Assembly: GCA_021772365.1 (NCBI GenBank)
Contig: JAJFMC010000200.1
Span: forward strand, 1 to 9,639
DNA: 9,639 nt
Direction: 5' to 3'
Origin: Chlamydiota bacterium
GTDB lineage: Bacteria; Chlamydiota; Chlamydiia; Chlamydiales; Criblamydiaceae
Shown: in pieces, positions 1-5,430 of the stretch
Layout: every line of letters begins with the position of its first letter
Position numbering within the stretch: the stretch's first letter is position 1
Position numbers and translations under genes: made by a program
The notes under the pieces: generated by a model
Databases searched by the model: none
What the model was told of the DNA's origin: nothing
The model's input: the letters and a program-made list of their open reading frames with translations, nothing else

Positions 1-595
1 CATCATACCCAATTCGGATAGCAAAAGGTTTCAGTGCCTCTACTATAAGGTGACAAGCTGAGTCATCACCCGCATAGCTAGTGTTTTTCGTCATGGGGAA
101 GTAACCTGCTAGATATAAAATTTCAAGGCAATCTGCGATAATAATATTTCGATAAAGTTTTTGAGAATAGTGAGGTCCTCTTTTTGAAGATTTTGGTTTT
201 GTGTTAGGTCTTGCTGATTCGTTCAAAAATAGAAGTAGAGGTGTTGGTAGAGTATCATCTTGTTTTAAAATTATTTCAATTAAATTATGAGTAGCCTCCT
301 TTGCGTGTCGATCATATTTAGCAAGTGCTAATAAATCTGAGGTGTTATGTGCAGTAAATTTAATTTCTGTATAAGGGGTATCTTTATTTTCTAAGAAAGC
401 TAAAAGGTCCTCTGAGGTCGTTCCGATTGGATATGGATAAGTGGTTCGTCCTCCTTTTGTTTTAGCAATAATCCCTGTACGTAAGATTAGAATTTTTTTC
501 CATCTTTCAAGGCCGTCACTTGTTGGAGGTGATCTTTTTAGTTCAACTTCTATAAGTTTCTTTGCCTGCTGGATTGAAATTTTAGATTTGTTCAT
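1..595 (-). CDS. Hypothetical protein coupled to int1, 3' end beyond left edge
   Basis: An open frame of 198 codons runs to the left edge without a stop, so the protein is partial. It begins MNKSKISIQQAKKLIEVELK. Its ATG shares bases with the int1 stop codon (ATGA overlap at 592-595), so it is probably translated by coupling to the integrase. The visible part is a charged N-terminal helix, a middle segment rich in Lys, Thr and Leu, and a stretch around residues 147-198 (RNIIIADCLEILYLAGYFP, then SACHLIVEAL). That last stretch reminds me of small accessory proteins beside integrases in proteobacterial islands, but I cannot name a family. No catalytic motif, signal peptide or membrane segment is evident. 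Reading through the ATGA junction in the same orientation as int1 makes it part of the left element. The gene is real with good confidence; its function is unknown. Confidence 0.75.
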   Translation of the reverse strand, partial: MNKSKISIQQAKKLIEVELKRSPPTSDGLERWKKILILRTGIIAKTKGGRTTYPYPIGTTSEDLLAFLENKDTPYTEIKFTAHNTSDLLALAKYDRHAKEATHNLIEIILKQDDTLPTPLLLFLNESARPNTKPKSSKRGPHYSQKLYRNIIIADCLEILYLAGYFPMTKNTSYAGDDSACHLIVEALKPFAIRIGYD

Positions 596-1830
596 GCTGA
601 TTCCTCTATTTGAATAATTTTTTCATTGTTTTTGGATAGAGCGTTAGAGATCCCTTTCATGGCGGTTCTCTTTGTGTTTTCGTCACTTTTAGCATACCTG
701 AACACCATTGCTGGAGTTTTCCAGCCAAAAATATCTTGCATATCTTTCACGGAAGTATTGTTTCGAACACCATACGTTGCGGCAGTATGTCTTAGAGTAT
801 GCATTGTGACTTTGTCTCGTGGATTACGGTTTGTATTGAATCCAAGATTATCGGCAGCAGTTTTAAAGGCGCTGGGAGGCTCCTTGTATGGAGAGCCATC
901 TTTTTTTGTGAAGACAGTTGCGCCAGTGTTGCCAGGGTTTCTATTTCTTATGAGGTCAATAAGGATTGGTTCGAGGTGAATTTCTCTTGAATCACCATTT
1001 TTGGTTTTAGTGAAAAAGGCTGTTTGTCTTTGGAAGTCAATATTTTCCCATTTGAGATTGGCAGCTTCAGAAAATCTACATCCAGTAAAAGCGCAAAATG
1101 TTGAAATGTCGTGGGCTGAAGAATCTGATACCGAGAGGTATTGAAGGATTGAGGAAAGTTCGTCTGGCGTAAGGATTCGAGTTCGAGTGTTATTCACTTT
1201 TTGGATATGCACATCGGGCGCAGGGTTTTCACTTGCTTTTACTAGTTTCCTTTTTGCTGCATACTTCCAAATACGGTTAAAGGTCCCTAATGCATATTCT
1301 TGCGTACGGGGAGCTAGTCCTTCTGATCTCATTTTTGTAATCATATCTTCAAGTTCTTCTGCCGTGATTTCTTTTAAGGGACGGTTTCCAAGTTGAGGGC
1401 TGATTCTAAGGTTGAAGTGGAGGACTTCTTTTTGCCATGATGATTTGGAGATTCTCATCTTAAGAGCAGGCATATAGTCTTCTTTCCAAAACTCATCTAG
1501 GGTGATGCTTTCAGCTTTTAGTTTTGCAAGCTCCTTTTCTTGAATGGATCTTCTTTCTTTTAGTGTACGGGGTTCAATCCCTAGGCGCTGGTTTTTTTTG
1601 AGTTCGGCCAATACTTCAGAAGCTCTTTTTTCGGTCCAATTATTGGTTTTTTTTCTTCCTTGAGCGTCTATCTCTTCCCACGTTTTACTTGCCCAACCAA
1701 GTGCCTCTTGAACCATTTTTCCATCGAGCTTATAAAATATTGTGAAGTATTTGTCGGGGCGTTGTCCATACTTCCTTGTTTTATGTTCTCTGTATCGGAT
1801 TCCTTGAAATTTGGATTTTATCCAGGTCAT
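592..1830 (-). CDS. int: Tyrosine recombinase / phage-type integrase (int1)
   Basis: This is a site-specific recombinase of the tyrosine integrase family, which inserts and excises a mobile element by cutting at att sites. I chose the ATG at 1830 (protein starts MTWIKSKFQGIRYREHKTRK, 412 aa) because GAGGAAG lies 8 bases upstream; an in-frame ATG at 1875 would add 15 residues. Residues 1-65 look like an arm-type DNA-binding domain, about 110-200 like the SAM-like core-binding domain, and about 215-400 like the catalytic domain. The catalytic set is visible: R252 (TGCRFSEA), K277 (TKNGD), H344 and R347 (HTLRH), W370 in the position that is His or Trp in the family, and nucleophile Y379 (FRYAK). 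It is intact and near the usual length. It points away from the tRNA-Leu remnant, with its 5' end 165 bp from it, and the downstream gene overlaps its stop. It shares only the family motifs with int2. Confidence 0.95.
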   Translation of the reverse strand: MTWIKSKFQGIRYREHKTRKYGQRPDKYFTIFYKLDGKMVQEALGWASKTWEEIDAQGRKKTNNWTEKRASEVLAELKKNQRLGIEPRTLKERRSIQEKELAKLKAESITLDEFWKEDYMPALKMRISKSSWQKEVLHFNLRISPQLGNRPLKEITAEELEDMITKMRSEGLAPRTQEYALGTFNRIWKYAAKRKLVKASENPAPDVHIQKVNNTRTRILTPDELSSILQYLSVSDSSAHDISTFCAFTGCRFSEAANLKWENIDFQRQTAFFTKTKNGDSREIHLEPILIDLIRNRNPGNTGATVFTKKDGSPYKEPPSAFKTAADNLGFNTNRNPRDKVTMHTLRHTAATYGVRNNTSVKDMQDIFGWKTPAMVFRYAKSDENTKRTAMKGISNALSKNNEKIIQIEESA

Positions 1831-1857
1831 ATAAGTGTCTTCCTCTTTGATGCTATT

Positions 1858-1877
1858 TGTCCAACCCCTGTCCAACC
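1858..1877. repeat. Phased direct repeat TGTCCAACC x2 upstream of int1
   Basis: The 9-mer TGTCCAACC occurs at 1858-1866 and again at 1869-1877, 11 bp apart start to start, so both copies face the same side of the helix. They lie 28-47 bp upstream of the int1 ATG, in its leader. Candidate roles are arm-type sites for int1 or an operator controlling it. Only the repeat is seen; the function is inferred. Confidence 0.55.
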
Positions 1878-1923
1878 AAATTGATGGGACGTAGGGGGTT
1901 TTTTTAGGATGCTTTGGGGAACT

Positions 1924-1952
1924 AAGATGCCATTTAGAAGGCTGTTTGTCAA
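1924..1952 (-). promoter_or_regulatory. Candidate promoter for int1
   Basis: A perfect TTGACA -35 box reads on the minus strand at 1952-1947. Seventeen bases further on, at 1929-1924, is CATCTT, which matches the -10 consensus at only three of six positions. The leader to the int1 ATG would be about 90 bases and would include the phased TGTCCAACC repeats. The good -35 and poor -10 could mean a promoter that needs an activator, or a chance match. Confidence 0.3.
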
Positions 1953-1966
1953 GTATTTAAAGGTGA

Positions 1967-1984
1967 TTAGGGAAGTTTAGGGAA
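1967..1984. repeat. Phased direct repeat TTAGGGAA x2 next to att core
   Basis: TTAGGGAA is present at 1967-1974 and 1977-1984 with a 10-bp period, ending 9 bp before the tRNA-derived core. A looser relative, TTGGGGAA, lies near 1913. The position beside the core suits integrase or directionality-factor binding for the left element. This is inferred from spacing and place only. Confidence 0.45.
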
Positions 1985-1993
1985 CTTATAGAA

Positions 1994-2051
1994 AAGGGAC
2001 TTAAAATCCCTTGCCCTTTTGGGCGTGTGGGTTCGAGTCCCACTCCGAGTA
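1994..2051 (+). other. Attachment-site core: 3' remnant of tRNA-Leu(UAA)
   Basis: The stretch folds as the 3' part of a class II tRNA. The anticodon arm is AGGGA-CTTAAAA-TCCCT (1995-2011) with anticodon TAA at 2002-2004. A long variable arm GCCC-TTTT-GGGC (2013-2024) follows, then a T arm GTGGG-TTCGAGT-CCCAC (2027-2043), the 3' acceptor strand TCCGAGT (2044-2050) and discriminator A2051. The long variable arm and UAA anticodon identify leucine. Upstream there is no D arm and no matching 5' acceptor strand, so this is not a working tRNA gene. A fragment running from the anticodon to the 3' end is the classic identity block left by integrases that cross over in the anticodon loop. It lies between the divergent int1 and int2, so it is attR of the left element and attL of the right one, or attP of one circular element. 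CCA is not encoded directly after A2051. Confidence 0.85.
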
Positions 2052-2062
2052 TGCCAAACTGC

Positions 2063-2111
2063 GAGAGGGGTAACTCGTGGAAACACGGTTTCGACCCCTC
2101 TCATTTTTTTT
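2063..2111 (+). terminator. Strong intrinsic terminator after the tRNA remnant
   Basis: GAGAGGGGT (2063-2071) pairs perfectly with ACCCCTCTC (2094-2102). Inside, AAC pairs with GTT, and CGTG with CACG around a GAAA tetraloop, with a bulged T2075 and an unpaired TCG (2091-2093). Eight T residues follow at 2104-2111. The place, 12 bases past the tRNA 3' end, suggests it terminates the tRNA transcript. Elements that carry a tRNA 3' end often bring a terminator too, so it may belong to the right-hand element. Confidence 0.85.
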
Positions 2112-2124
2112 GCGTGATTATTCT

Positions 2125-2264
2125 TTTTACGCAAATTTTACGCACTCACTCAGATTAGACCAGAACAATCAATTCAGAGACCACATATCGTCGGTCTATC
2201 TTGCTCTCATTCAGACTGTTTAAGCCCGTATTTTTTTCTTGAAGTGCGTAAAATTTGCGTAAAA
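2125..2264. repeat. 22-bp perfect inverted repeat with nested 11-bp-phased units (putative attP arm sites)
   Basis: The 22 bases at 2125-2146 are the exact reverse complement of 2243-2264, separated by 96 bp. Each arm holds the 9-mer TTTTACGCA twice, with starts 11 bp apart: 2125 and 2136 on the plus strand, and the mirrored copies on the minus strand in the right arm. That gives four identical sites in two head-facing pairs, placed between the att core and int2. This is what arm-type integrase sites or a paired directionality-factor or repressor site would look like. The spacer also holds a smaller inverted pair, AGACC at 2178-2182 and GGTCT at 2193-2197. The binding partner is unknown; int2 or the small AlpA-like protein are the obvious candidates. 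Confidence 0.85.
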
Positions 2265-2272
2265 TCGTCTTT

Positions 2273-2296
2273 GTGACGTTCGTGACACGTTGTGAC
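2273..2296 (+). repeat. GTGAC iteron trimer beside int2
   Basis: GTGAC occurs at 2273, 2282 and 2292, spacing 9 and 10 bp. The filler bases also match the GTGAC trimers at 7298-7319 (read on the minus strand) and 7477-7499: the first unit continues with G, the second with A. This cluster is just downstream of the 22-bp inverted repeat and 80 bp before int2. It is probably a second binding site for whatever binds the 7.3-7.5 kb clusters. Confidence 0.7.
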
Positions 2297-2320
2297 TCAA
2301 GGAAAAACACAAAAACAAGC

Positions 2321-2339
2321 AAGGGATTTGTACTCCCTT
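2321..2339. other. AAGGGA-N7-TCCCTT site resembling the tRNA anticodon-arm core
   Basis: AAGGGA (2321-2326) and TCCCTT (2334-2339) flank a 7-base spacer TTTGTAC. The tRNA remnant has the same six-base arms around a 7-base spacer CTTAAAA (1994-2012). Integrase core sites are typically two inverted half-sites around a 6-8 bp overlap, so this may be an extra int2 binding site or a relic core. The overlap differs, so efficient recombination between the two is not expected. A plain hairpin in the int2 leader is the alternative. Confidence 0.45.
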
Positions 2340-2340
2340 A

Positions 2341-2369
2341 TTGCTGTTGAATTAGGATTAAACTAGAAT
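2341..2369 (+). promoter_or_regulatory. Candidate promoter for int2
   Basis: TTGCTG (2341-2346) and TAGAAT (2364-2369) are separated by 17 bp. The -10 matches consensus at five of six positions; the -35 matches well only at TTG. Transcription would start within about 10 bases of the TTG codon chosen for int2, giving an almost leaderless message, which is odd. Low confidence. Confidence 0.25.
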
Positions 2370-2376
2370 TTTTAGC

Positions 2377-3516
2377 TTGAAGGAGAATGCAAGGGGAACG
2401 ATCAGGGATTACCCCAAAAAAGATGGCTCGACTACTTATCATGCGGAAGTGCGATTGAAAGGACAAAAACCCCAAAGAGCCTGCTTTCGAACAAGGACCC
2501 AAGCGAAGCAGTGGATACAGGCGACAGAATCAGCAATTCGTGATGGTCGTTATGTCAATGTATCAGAATCGAGGCGCCGAACTGTTAGTGATATGATTGA
2601 TCGTTTTATTGAGAAGTGGCTACCAAAACATCCAAAAAGATTTAAGAAACAGGTCGCTTTGCTGTCTTGGTGGAAAGAGCGATGTGGTTATCTTTTATTG
2701 AGTGAACTAACAGCTTCTGTCATTGCCGACTGTCGAGATACCCTCCTTGCGGAAGTTACTGTTAGAGGAAGGCAGAGAAACCCAGCAACAGTAAACCGTT
2801 ACTTGAGCGCCTTAGGTAAGGTGCTATCACTTACGGTTAAGGAGTGGGAATGGTTAGATGACACTCCTATGAGAAAAGTTTCAAAGCTCAAAGAATCAAA
2901 TGGACGTGATCGATTTCTTTCTCTCGACGAAAAGGAAAGATTGCTTAGCGAGTGCAAAGTGTCACGAAACCATAATCTTTACTCAATGGTGGCTCTCTCC
3001 TTGATTACAGCAGCGAGGTATGGCGAACTTGCAGGACTTCAATGGGCTGATGTGCATTTTGAAACGAAGAGAATTGTTTTTCGAGAAACTAAAAACGGGG
3101 AGGATAGAAAAATCCCACTTACAAAAGAAGCCAAGGAAATCTTTCAGCAACTCTATAAAGACCAGCAACCAAGTGATTTAATTTTTCAGTCAAAAAATCC
3201 TAACAGAAAAAATCGAATTGTAAATGTCAGGGAGGCATTCGAAGCTGCTCTAAAGAGAGCGGAAATTAGCAACTTTACTTGGCATGATCTTCGGCATACA
3301 GCAGCATCATATCTTGCAATGAATGGTGCTACACAAGGAGAGTTAATGGCATTCCTTGGCCATAATTCTCCGGCGATGACAAAACGATATGCCCATTTTA
3401 GCCAAGAGCATTTGGCGTCTGTAATGTCTCGAAGTAGTCAAAAAATTCTTAATCTAAATTGTGAGGAAGAGGATGAAACCTGTTCAACAAAAATATGTGG
3501 AGAATTTAATGATTGA
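2377..3516 (+). CDS. int: Tyrosine recombinase / phage-type integrase (int2)
   Basis: This is an intact 379-aa tyrosine integrase, expected to insert and excise the right-hand element. Residues about 7-55 (GTIRDYPKKDGSTTYHAEVR, then RTRTQAKQW) look like the compact N-terminal arm-binding domain. Residues about 66-170 are the core-binding domain and 180-350 the catalytic domain. Catalytic residues seen: R214 (AARYGEL), K239 (TKNGE), H303 and R306 (HDLRH), H329 (LGHNS) and nucleophile Y338 (KRYAH). The TTG at 2377 is the first usable start after the in-frame TAA at 2359. It has no good Shine-Dalgarno site, because the AAGGAG there lies after the TTG, so the start is uncertain. The last 43 bases overlap the next gene. 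Its closeness to the tRNA-derived core and to four phased repeats supports int2 as the recombinase of this att site. Confidence 0.94.
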   Translation: MKENARGTIRDYPKKDGSTTYHAEVRLKGQKPQRACFRTRTQAKQWIQATESAIRDGRYVNVSESRRRTVSDMIDRFIEKWLPKHPKRFKKQVALLSWWKERCGYLLLSELTASVIADCRDTLLAEVTVRGRQRNPATVNRYLSALGKVLSLTVKEWEWLDDTPMRKVSKLKESNGRDRFLSLDEKERLLSECKVSRNHNLYSMVALSLITAARYGELAGLQWADVHFETKRIVFRETKNGEDRKIPLTKEAKEIFQQLYKDQQPSDLIFQSKNPNRKNRIVNVREAFEAALKRAEISNFTWHDLRHTAASYLAMNGATQGELMAFLGHNSPAMTKRYAHFSQEHLASVMSRSSQKILNLNCEEEDETCSTKICGEFND

Positions 3517-4816
3517 TCTTGTTGGACAGTTAAATTCAAAAATTACATCTAATTTTTTATTGCTCACCGAAGCGAGGTCATTCAATGTTTTGATGAGTCA
3601 CCTTGAAACCTTTATCAATGACTTGTCGGAAGATGAGGAGGTCAAGACGATTATAGATCAGTATAGAATGGTTATCGAAAAATCTACTTACGAGCACAAA
3701 AGGAATCGCAGAAAAACAATTCAGTGGATCAGAAAACACTTATCAACTATTCGGAGTAATAATGCCCTTTTTGAAAGAGACTTGCGTCTAAAAATTGAGG
3801 ATACTTATCGGTTTTTGAGTAGAACAAAAAAGAGAGTCAGAGTCAATATGAACCCTTCAAAATATGTTCTTGCACCAATTACAGAATATTGGACAGGAGG
3901 TTTCGTGTTGGCTTGTTGGTGGAAGTTTAGAGAGATTTGCTCAGAAGTAGCAAAAACGGGGCATTTTCATTTGTTGAGTGGTATTGCAGACTGTGAAATG
4001 ATGAATGATTCACCGATATATCATCGTACAGTCAAGAAAACAAAGAAGAAGGTGCTGTATCCTGGAATGAGAGGAGTGAAGGAAAGACTAAAAAATGAGA
4101 GTCAATCCTTTATTAAACTCTTTGATATGCCAACAAAACATTTCGATGAAAATTACGATCCTGTCCCTTACAAAAAGATAATCATCAGAAGGGGTAGGAT
4201 CAGAGAGTCCAAAATACCACATTTTTTAGAGGCGCTAATACCAAAAAATAATGAGGTGACGAGAGATTTACTCCAAACAAGCCCAGCAGCTTGTCTTATG
4301 ACATTGGAGGGGTTACTAAATGGAAAAGATCGACAAGAGTTAAACGAAAACTCAGTCGATAAAGCTGATTTGGAAGATATTGAAGAAAGATCACACCTTG
4401 TATGGCACCATATTGTTAAGGCTCGAGGAGGATTTCTTTCTGGTGCTGATTTTGCTGCATTTCGAGAAGAAGTGATAGATAAGGCTAAAACTCTAATTTA
4501 CTATCTTGTTGGAGAGAAATCAAAAGTACAGAAACTACGTGGAAATCTTCGGACTCAATATTTCAAGGAGAAAGTGCGTGGAGTCATTTATCTCCATCTA
4601 AAGGAATACATGGAAAGGCTTCCAAAGAAGAGTTGGCTTCAGGTGCGTTATAGAGATGCAATCGATAGTGCGAAATTGAAGATTGCGACAAAATGTTTAT
4701 CTAACGAACTCACTAAAGCCTTTTCAGATAACCTGTGGAGTGAGGAGGTAAAAAGAGTTGCACAGGAGTTGGGTTGGCGTCCAAAAGGAGGAAGACCATT
4801 CAATTCATCATCATAA
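3473..4816 (+). CDS. Hypothetical 447-aa protein overlapping int2
   Basis: This is a full-length open frame that I do not recognise. I prefer the ATG at 3473 (MKPVQQKYVENLMIDLVGQL) because GAGGA lies 5 bases upstream; an in-frame GTG at 3461 is possible. The start sits inside the int2 coding sequence, so the two genes are very likely one operon. The protein is soluble-looking, Lys/Arg-rich and apparently mostly helical, with no signal peptide. A short hydrophobic Trp-rich patch around residues 139-150 (EYWTGGFVLACWW) is not convincing as a membrane span. The centre (about 185-215) is strongly basic. The tail, ending GWRPKGGRPFNSSS, resembles the basic tails of DNA-binding proteins. I see no nuclease, methylase, ATPase or zinc motif. 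Satellites often keep immunity or host-takeover genes next to int, so defence, repression or excision control are possible but unproven. Confidence 0.85.
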   Translation: MKPVQQKYVENLMIDLVGQLNSKITSNFLLLTEARSFNVLMSHLETFINDLSEDEEVKTIIDQYRMVIEKSTYEHKRNRRKTIQWIRKHLSTIRSNNALFERDLRLKIEDTYRFLSRTKKRVRVNMNPSKYVLAPITEYWTGGFVLACWWKFREICSEVAKTGHFHLLSGIADCEMMNDSPIYHRTVKKTKKKVLYPGMRGVKERLKNESQSFIKLFDMPTKHFDENYDPVPYKKIIIRRGRIRESKIPHFLEALIPKNNEVTRDLLQTSPAACLMTLEGLLNGKDRQELNENSVDKADLEDIEERSHLVWHHIVKARGGFLSGADFAAFREEVIDKAKTLIYYLVGEKSKVQKLRGNLRTQYFKEKVRGVIYLHLKEYMERLPKKSWLQVRYRDAIDSAKLKIATKCLSNELTKAFSDNLWSEEVKRVAQELGWRPKGGRPFNSSS

Positions 4817-4890
4817 TTCAATTTTAATTGTCGGGACCCACATTCTATTAGGGTGTTCCAGTAAGAAAAATTTCAATTCTTTCCCGAGAT

Positions 4891-4926
4891 AAAGTGGCTC
4901 AAATAATAGTCGGGAGTCACTTTTCT
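4891..4926 (+). terminator. Possible intrinsic terminator after the 447-aa gene
   Basis: AAAGTGGCTC (4891-4900) pairs with GAGTCACTTT (4914-4923) through ten positions including one G-U pair, with a 13-base loop, followed by TCTT. The T tract is short, so the terminator would be weak. It lies 75 bp past the stop of the 447-aa gene and 90 bp before the next gene, where an operon end is plausible. I see no gene in the 196-bp gap 4817-5012. Confidence 0.4.
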
Positions 4927-5012
4927 TGGGTTCCTCAGTATTAAAAAAAACATCAAAGAGATCAAATAGGATCATTCCAAAATTAATCACAATAAGTGAA
5001 AGGAGTGGATCT

Positions 5013-5291
5013 ATGAGTGAATCACAGCAAGACAATTTTGATGCCCCCATAACAATCAAAACTTTTTGTCAAAATTATAGTTGGCCCTCTGAGCCAGCAA
5101 TGAGAGCTTATAGGCAACGAGCAAGGGAATTGAACCTGTCTGATGCCTTCCTAACCATTAAAAGAAGAGTCTTGGTACGTCCAAAGACTTTTTTCCGTCT
5201 TATCGAGCAACACCATCAACATGAAGGATATAATTATGATGTCAAAAAATCGACATGTCTGCCGGCAGGAACAAATTCGGAAGCTGGCTAA
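5013..5291 (+). CDS. Small AlpA/excisionase-like DNA-binding protein
   Basis: This is a 92-aa protein beginning MSESQQDNFDAPITIKTFC. The ATG at 5013 has AGGAG 7 bases upstream; an upstream in-frame ATG at 4926 lacks such a site and would start inside the putative terminator. Residues 12-67 follow the plan of small winged-helix regulators near phage replication genes: a first helix (TIKTFCQNY), a second with a basic recognition helix (MRAYRQRARELN), then a strand-turn-strand wing (LTIKRRVLVRPKTFFRLIEQ) like the 'grRvlid...ff.wl' pattern of AlpA/excisionase-type proteins. The last 20 residues appear unstructured. As the only small DNA-binding protein seen on the right element, it is the best candidate for directionality factor or for regulator of the rep operon. 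The family call rests on pattern recognition only. Confidence 0.7.
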   Translation: MSESQQDNFDAPITIKTFCQNYSWPSEPAMRAYRQRARELNLSDAFLTIKRRVLVRPKTFFRLIEQHHQHEGYNYDVKKSTCLPAGTNSEAG

Positions 5292-5327
5292 GAATAGTAC
5301 ATTCTACGCTTATGAACTAGAAAGAAA

Positions 5328-5430
5328 CACCTCGACTACCGATGTGACAGGGAAGTCGAGGTGAAGCGCATCGTAAAACAGATGCGAGTTTGATACTAAT
5401 CATGCGCTCCCATAAGAGGTAACTTATGGG
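5328..5430 (+). promoter_or_regulatory. Structured leader of the DUF927 gene with occluded start codon
   Basis: The 134-bp gap between the small regulator and the DUF927 gene is packed with inverted repeats. CACCTCGACT (5328-5337) pairs with AGTCGAGGTG (5354-5363). CGCATC (5367-5372) pairs with GATGCG (5381-5386). CCCATAAG (5409-5416) pairs with CTTATGGG (5423-5430) around the loop AGGTAA. The third hairpin holds the ribosome-binding AGAGGT and contains the ATG at 5426 in its right arm, so folding would block initiation. AGCGCAT (5365-5371) can alternatively pair with ATGCGCT (5402-5408), which competes with hairpin two. None is followed by a good T tract on the plus strand, so translational control or a protein operator fits better than termination. 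A single GTGAC lies in the first loop (5344-5348). Confidence 0.5.

Noticed and set aside
626..1884. Several plus-strand open frames of 63-117 codons inside int1
   Set aside because: They are antisense shadows of the int1 gene, which carries the full catalytic set in its own frame.
1940..2051. A complete tRNA-Leu gene
   Set aside because: The anticodon, variable, T and 3' acceptor parts are present, but no D arm or 5' acceptor strand complementary to TCCGAGT is found upstream.
4811..5059. A minus-strand 82-aa gene
   Set aside because: It overlaps the terminator hairpin and the start of the small regulator, and its composition shows no domain-like features.
5338..5353. The single GTGAC in the leader hairpin loop as part of the iteron system
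   Set aside because: Isolated GTGAC or GTCAC words occur roughly every 700-900 bp elsewhere in the window, as chance predicts; only the clusters are significant.
5328..5390. A plus-strand intrinsic terminator between the small regulator and the DUF927 gene
   Set aside because: The hairpins are not followed by a T tract on the plus strand.
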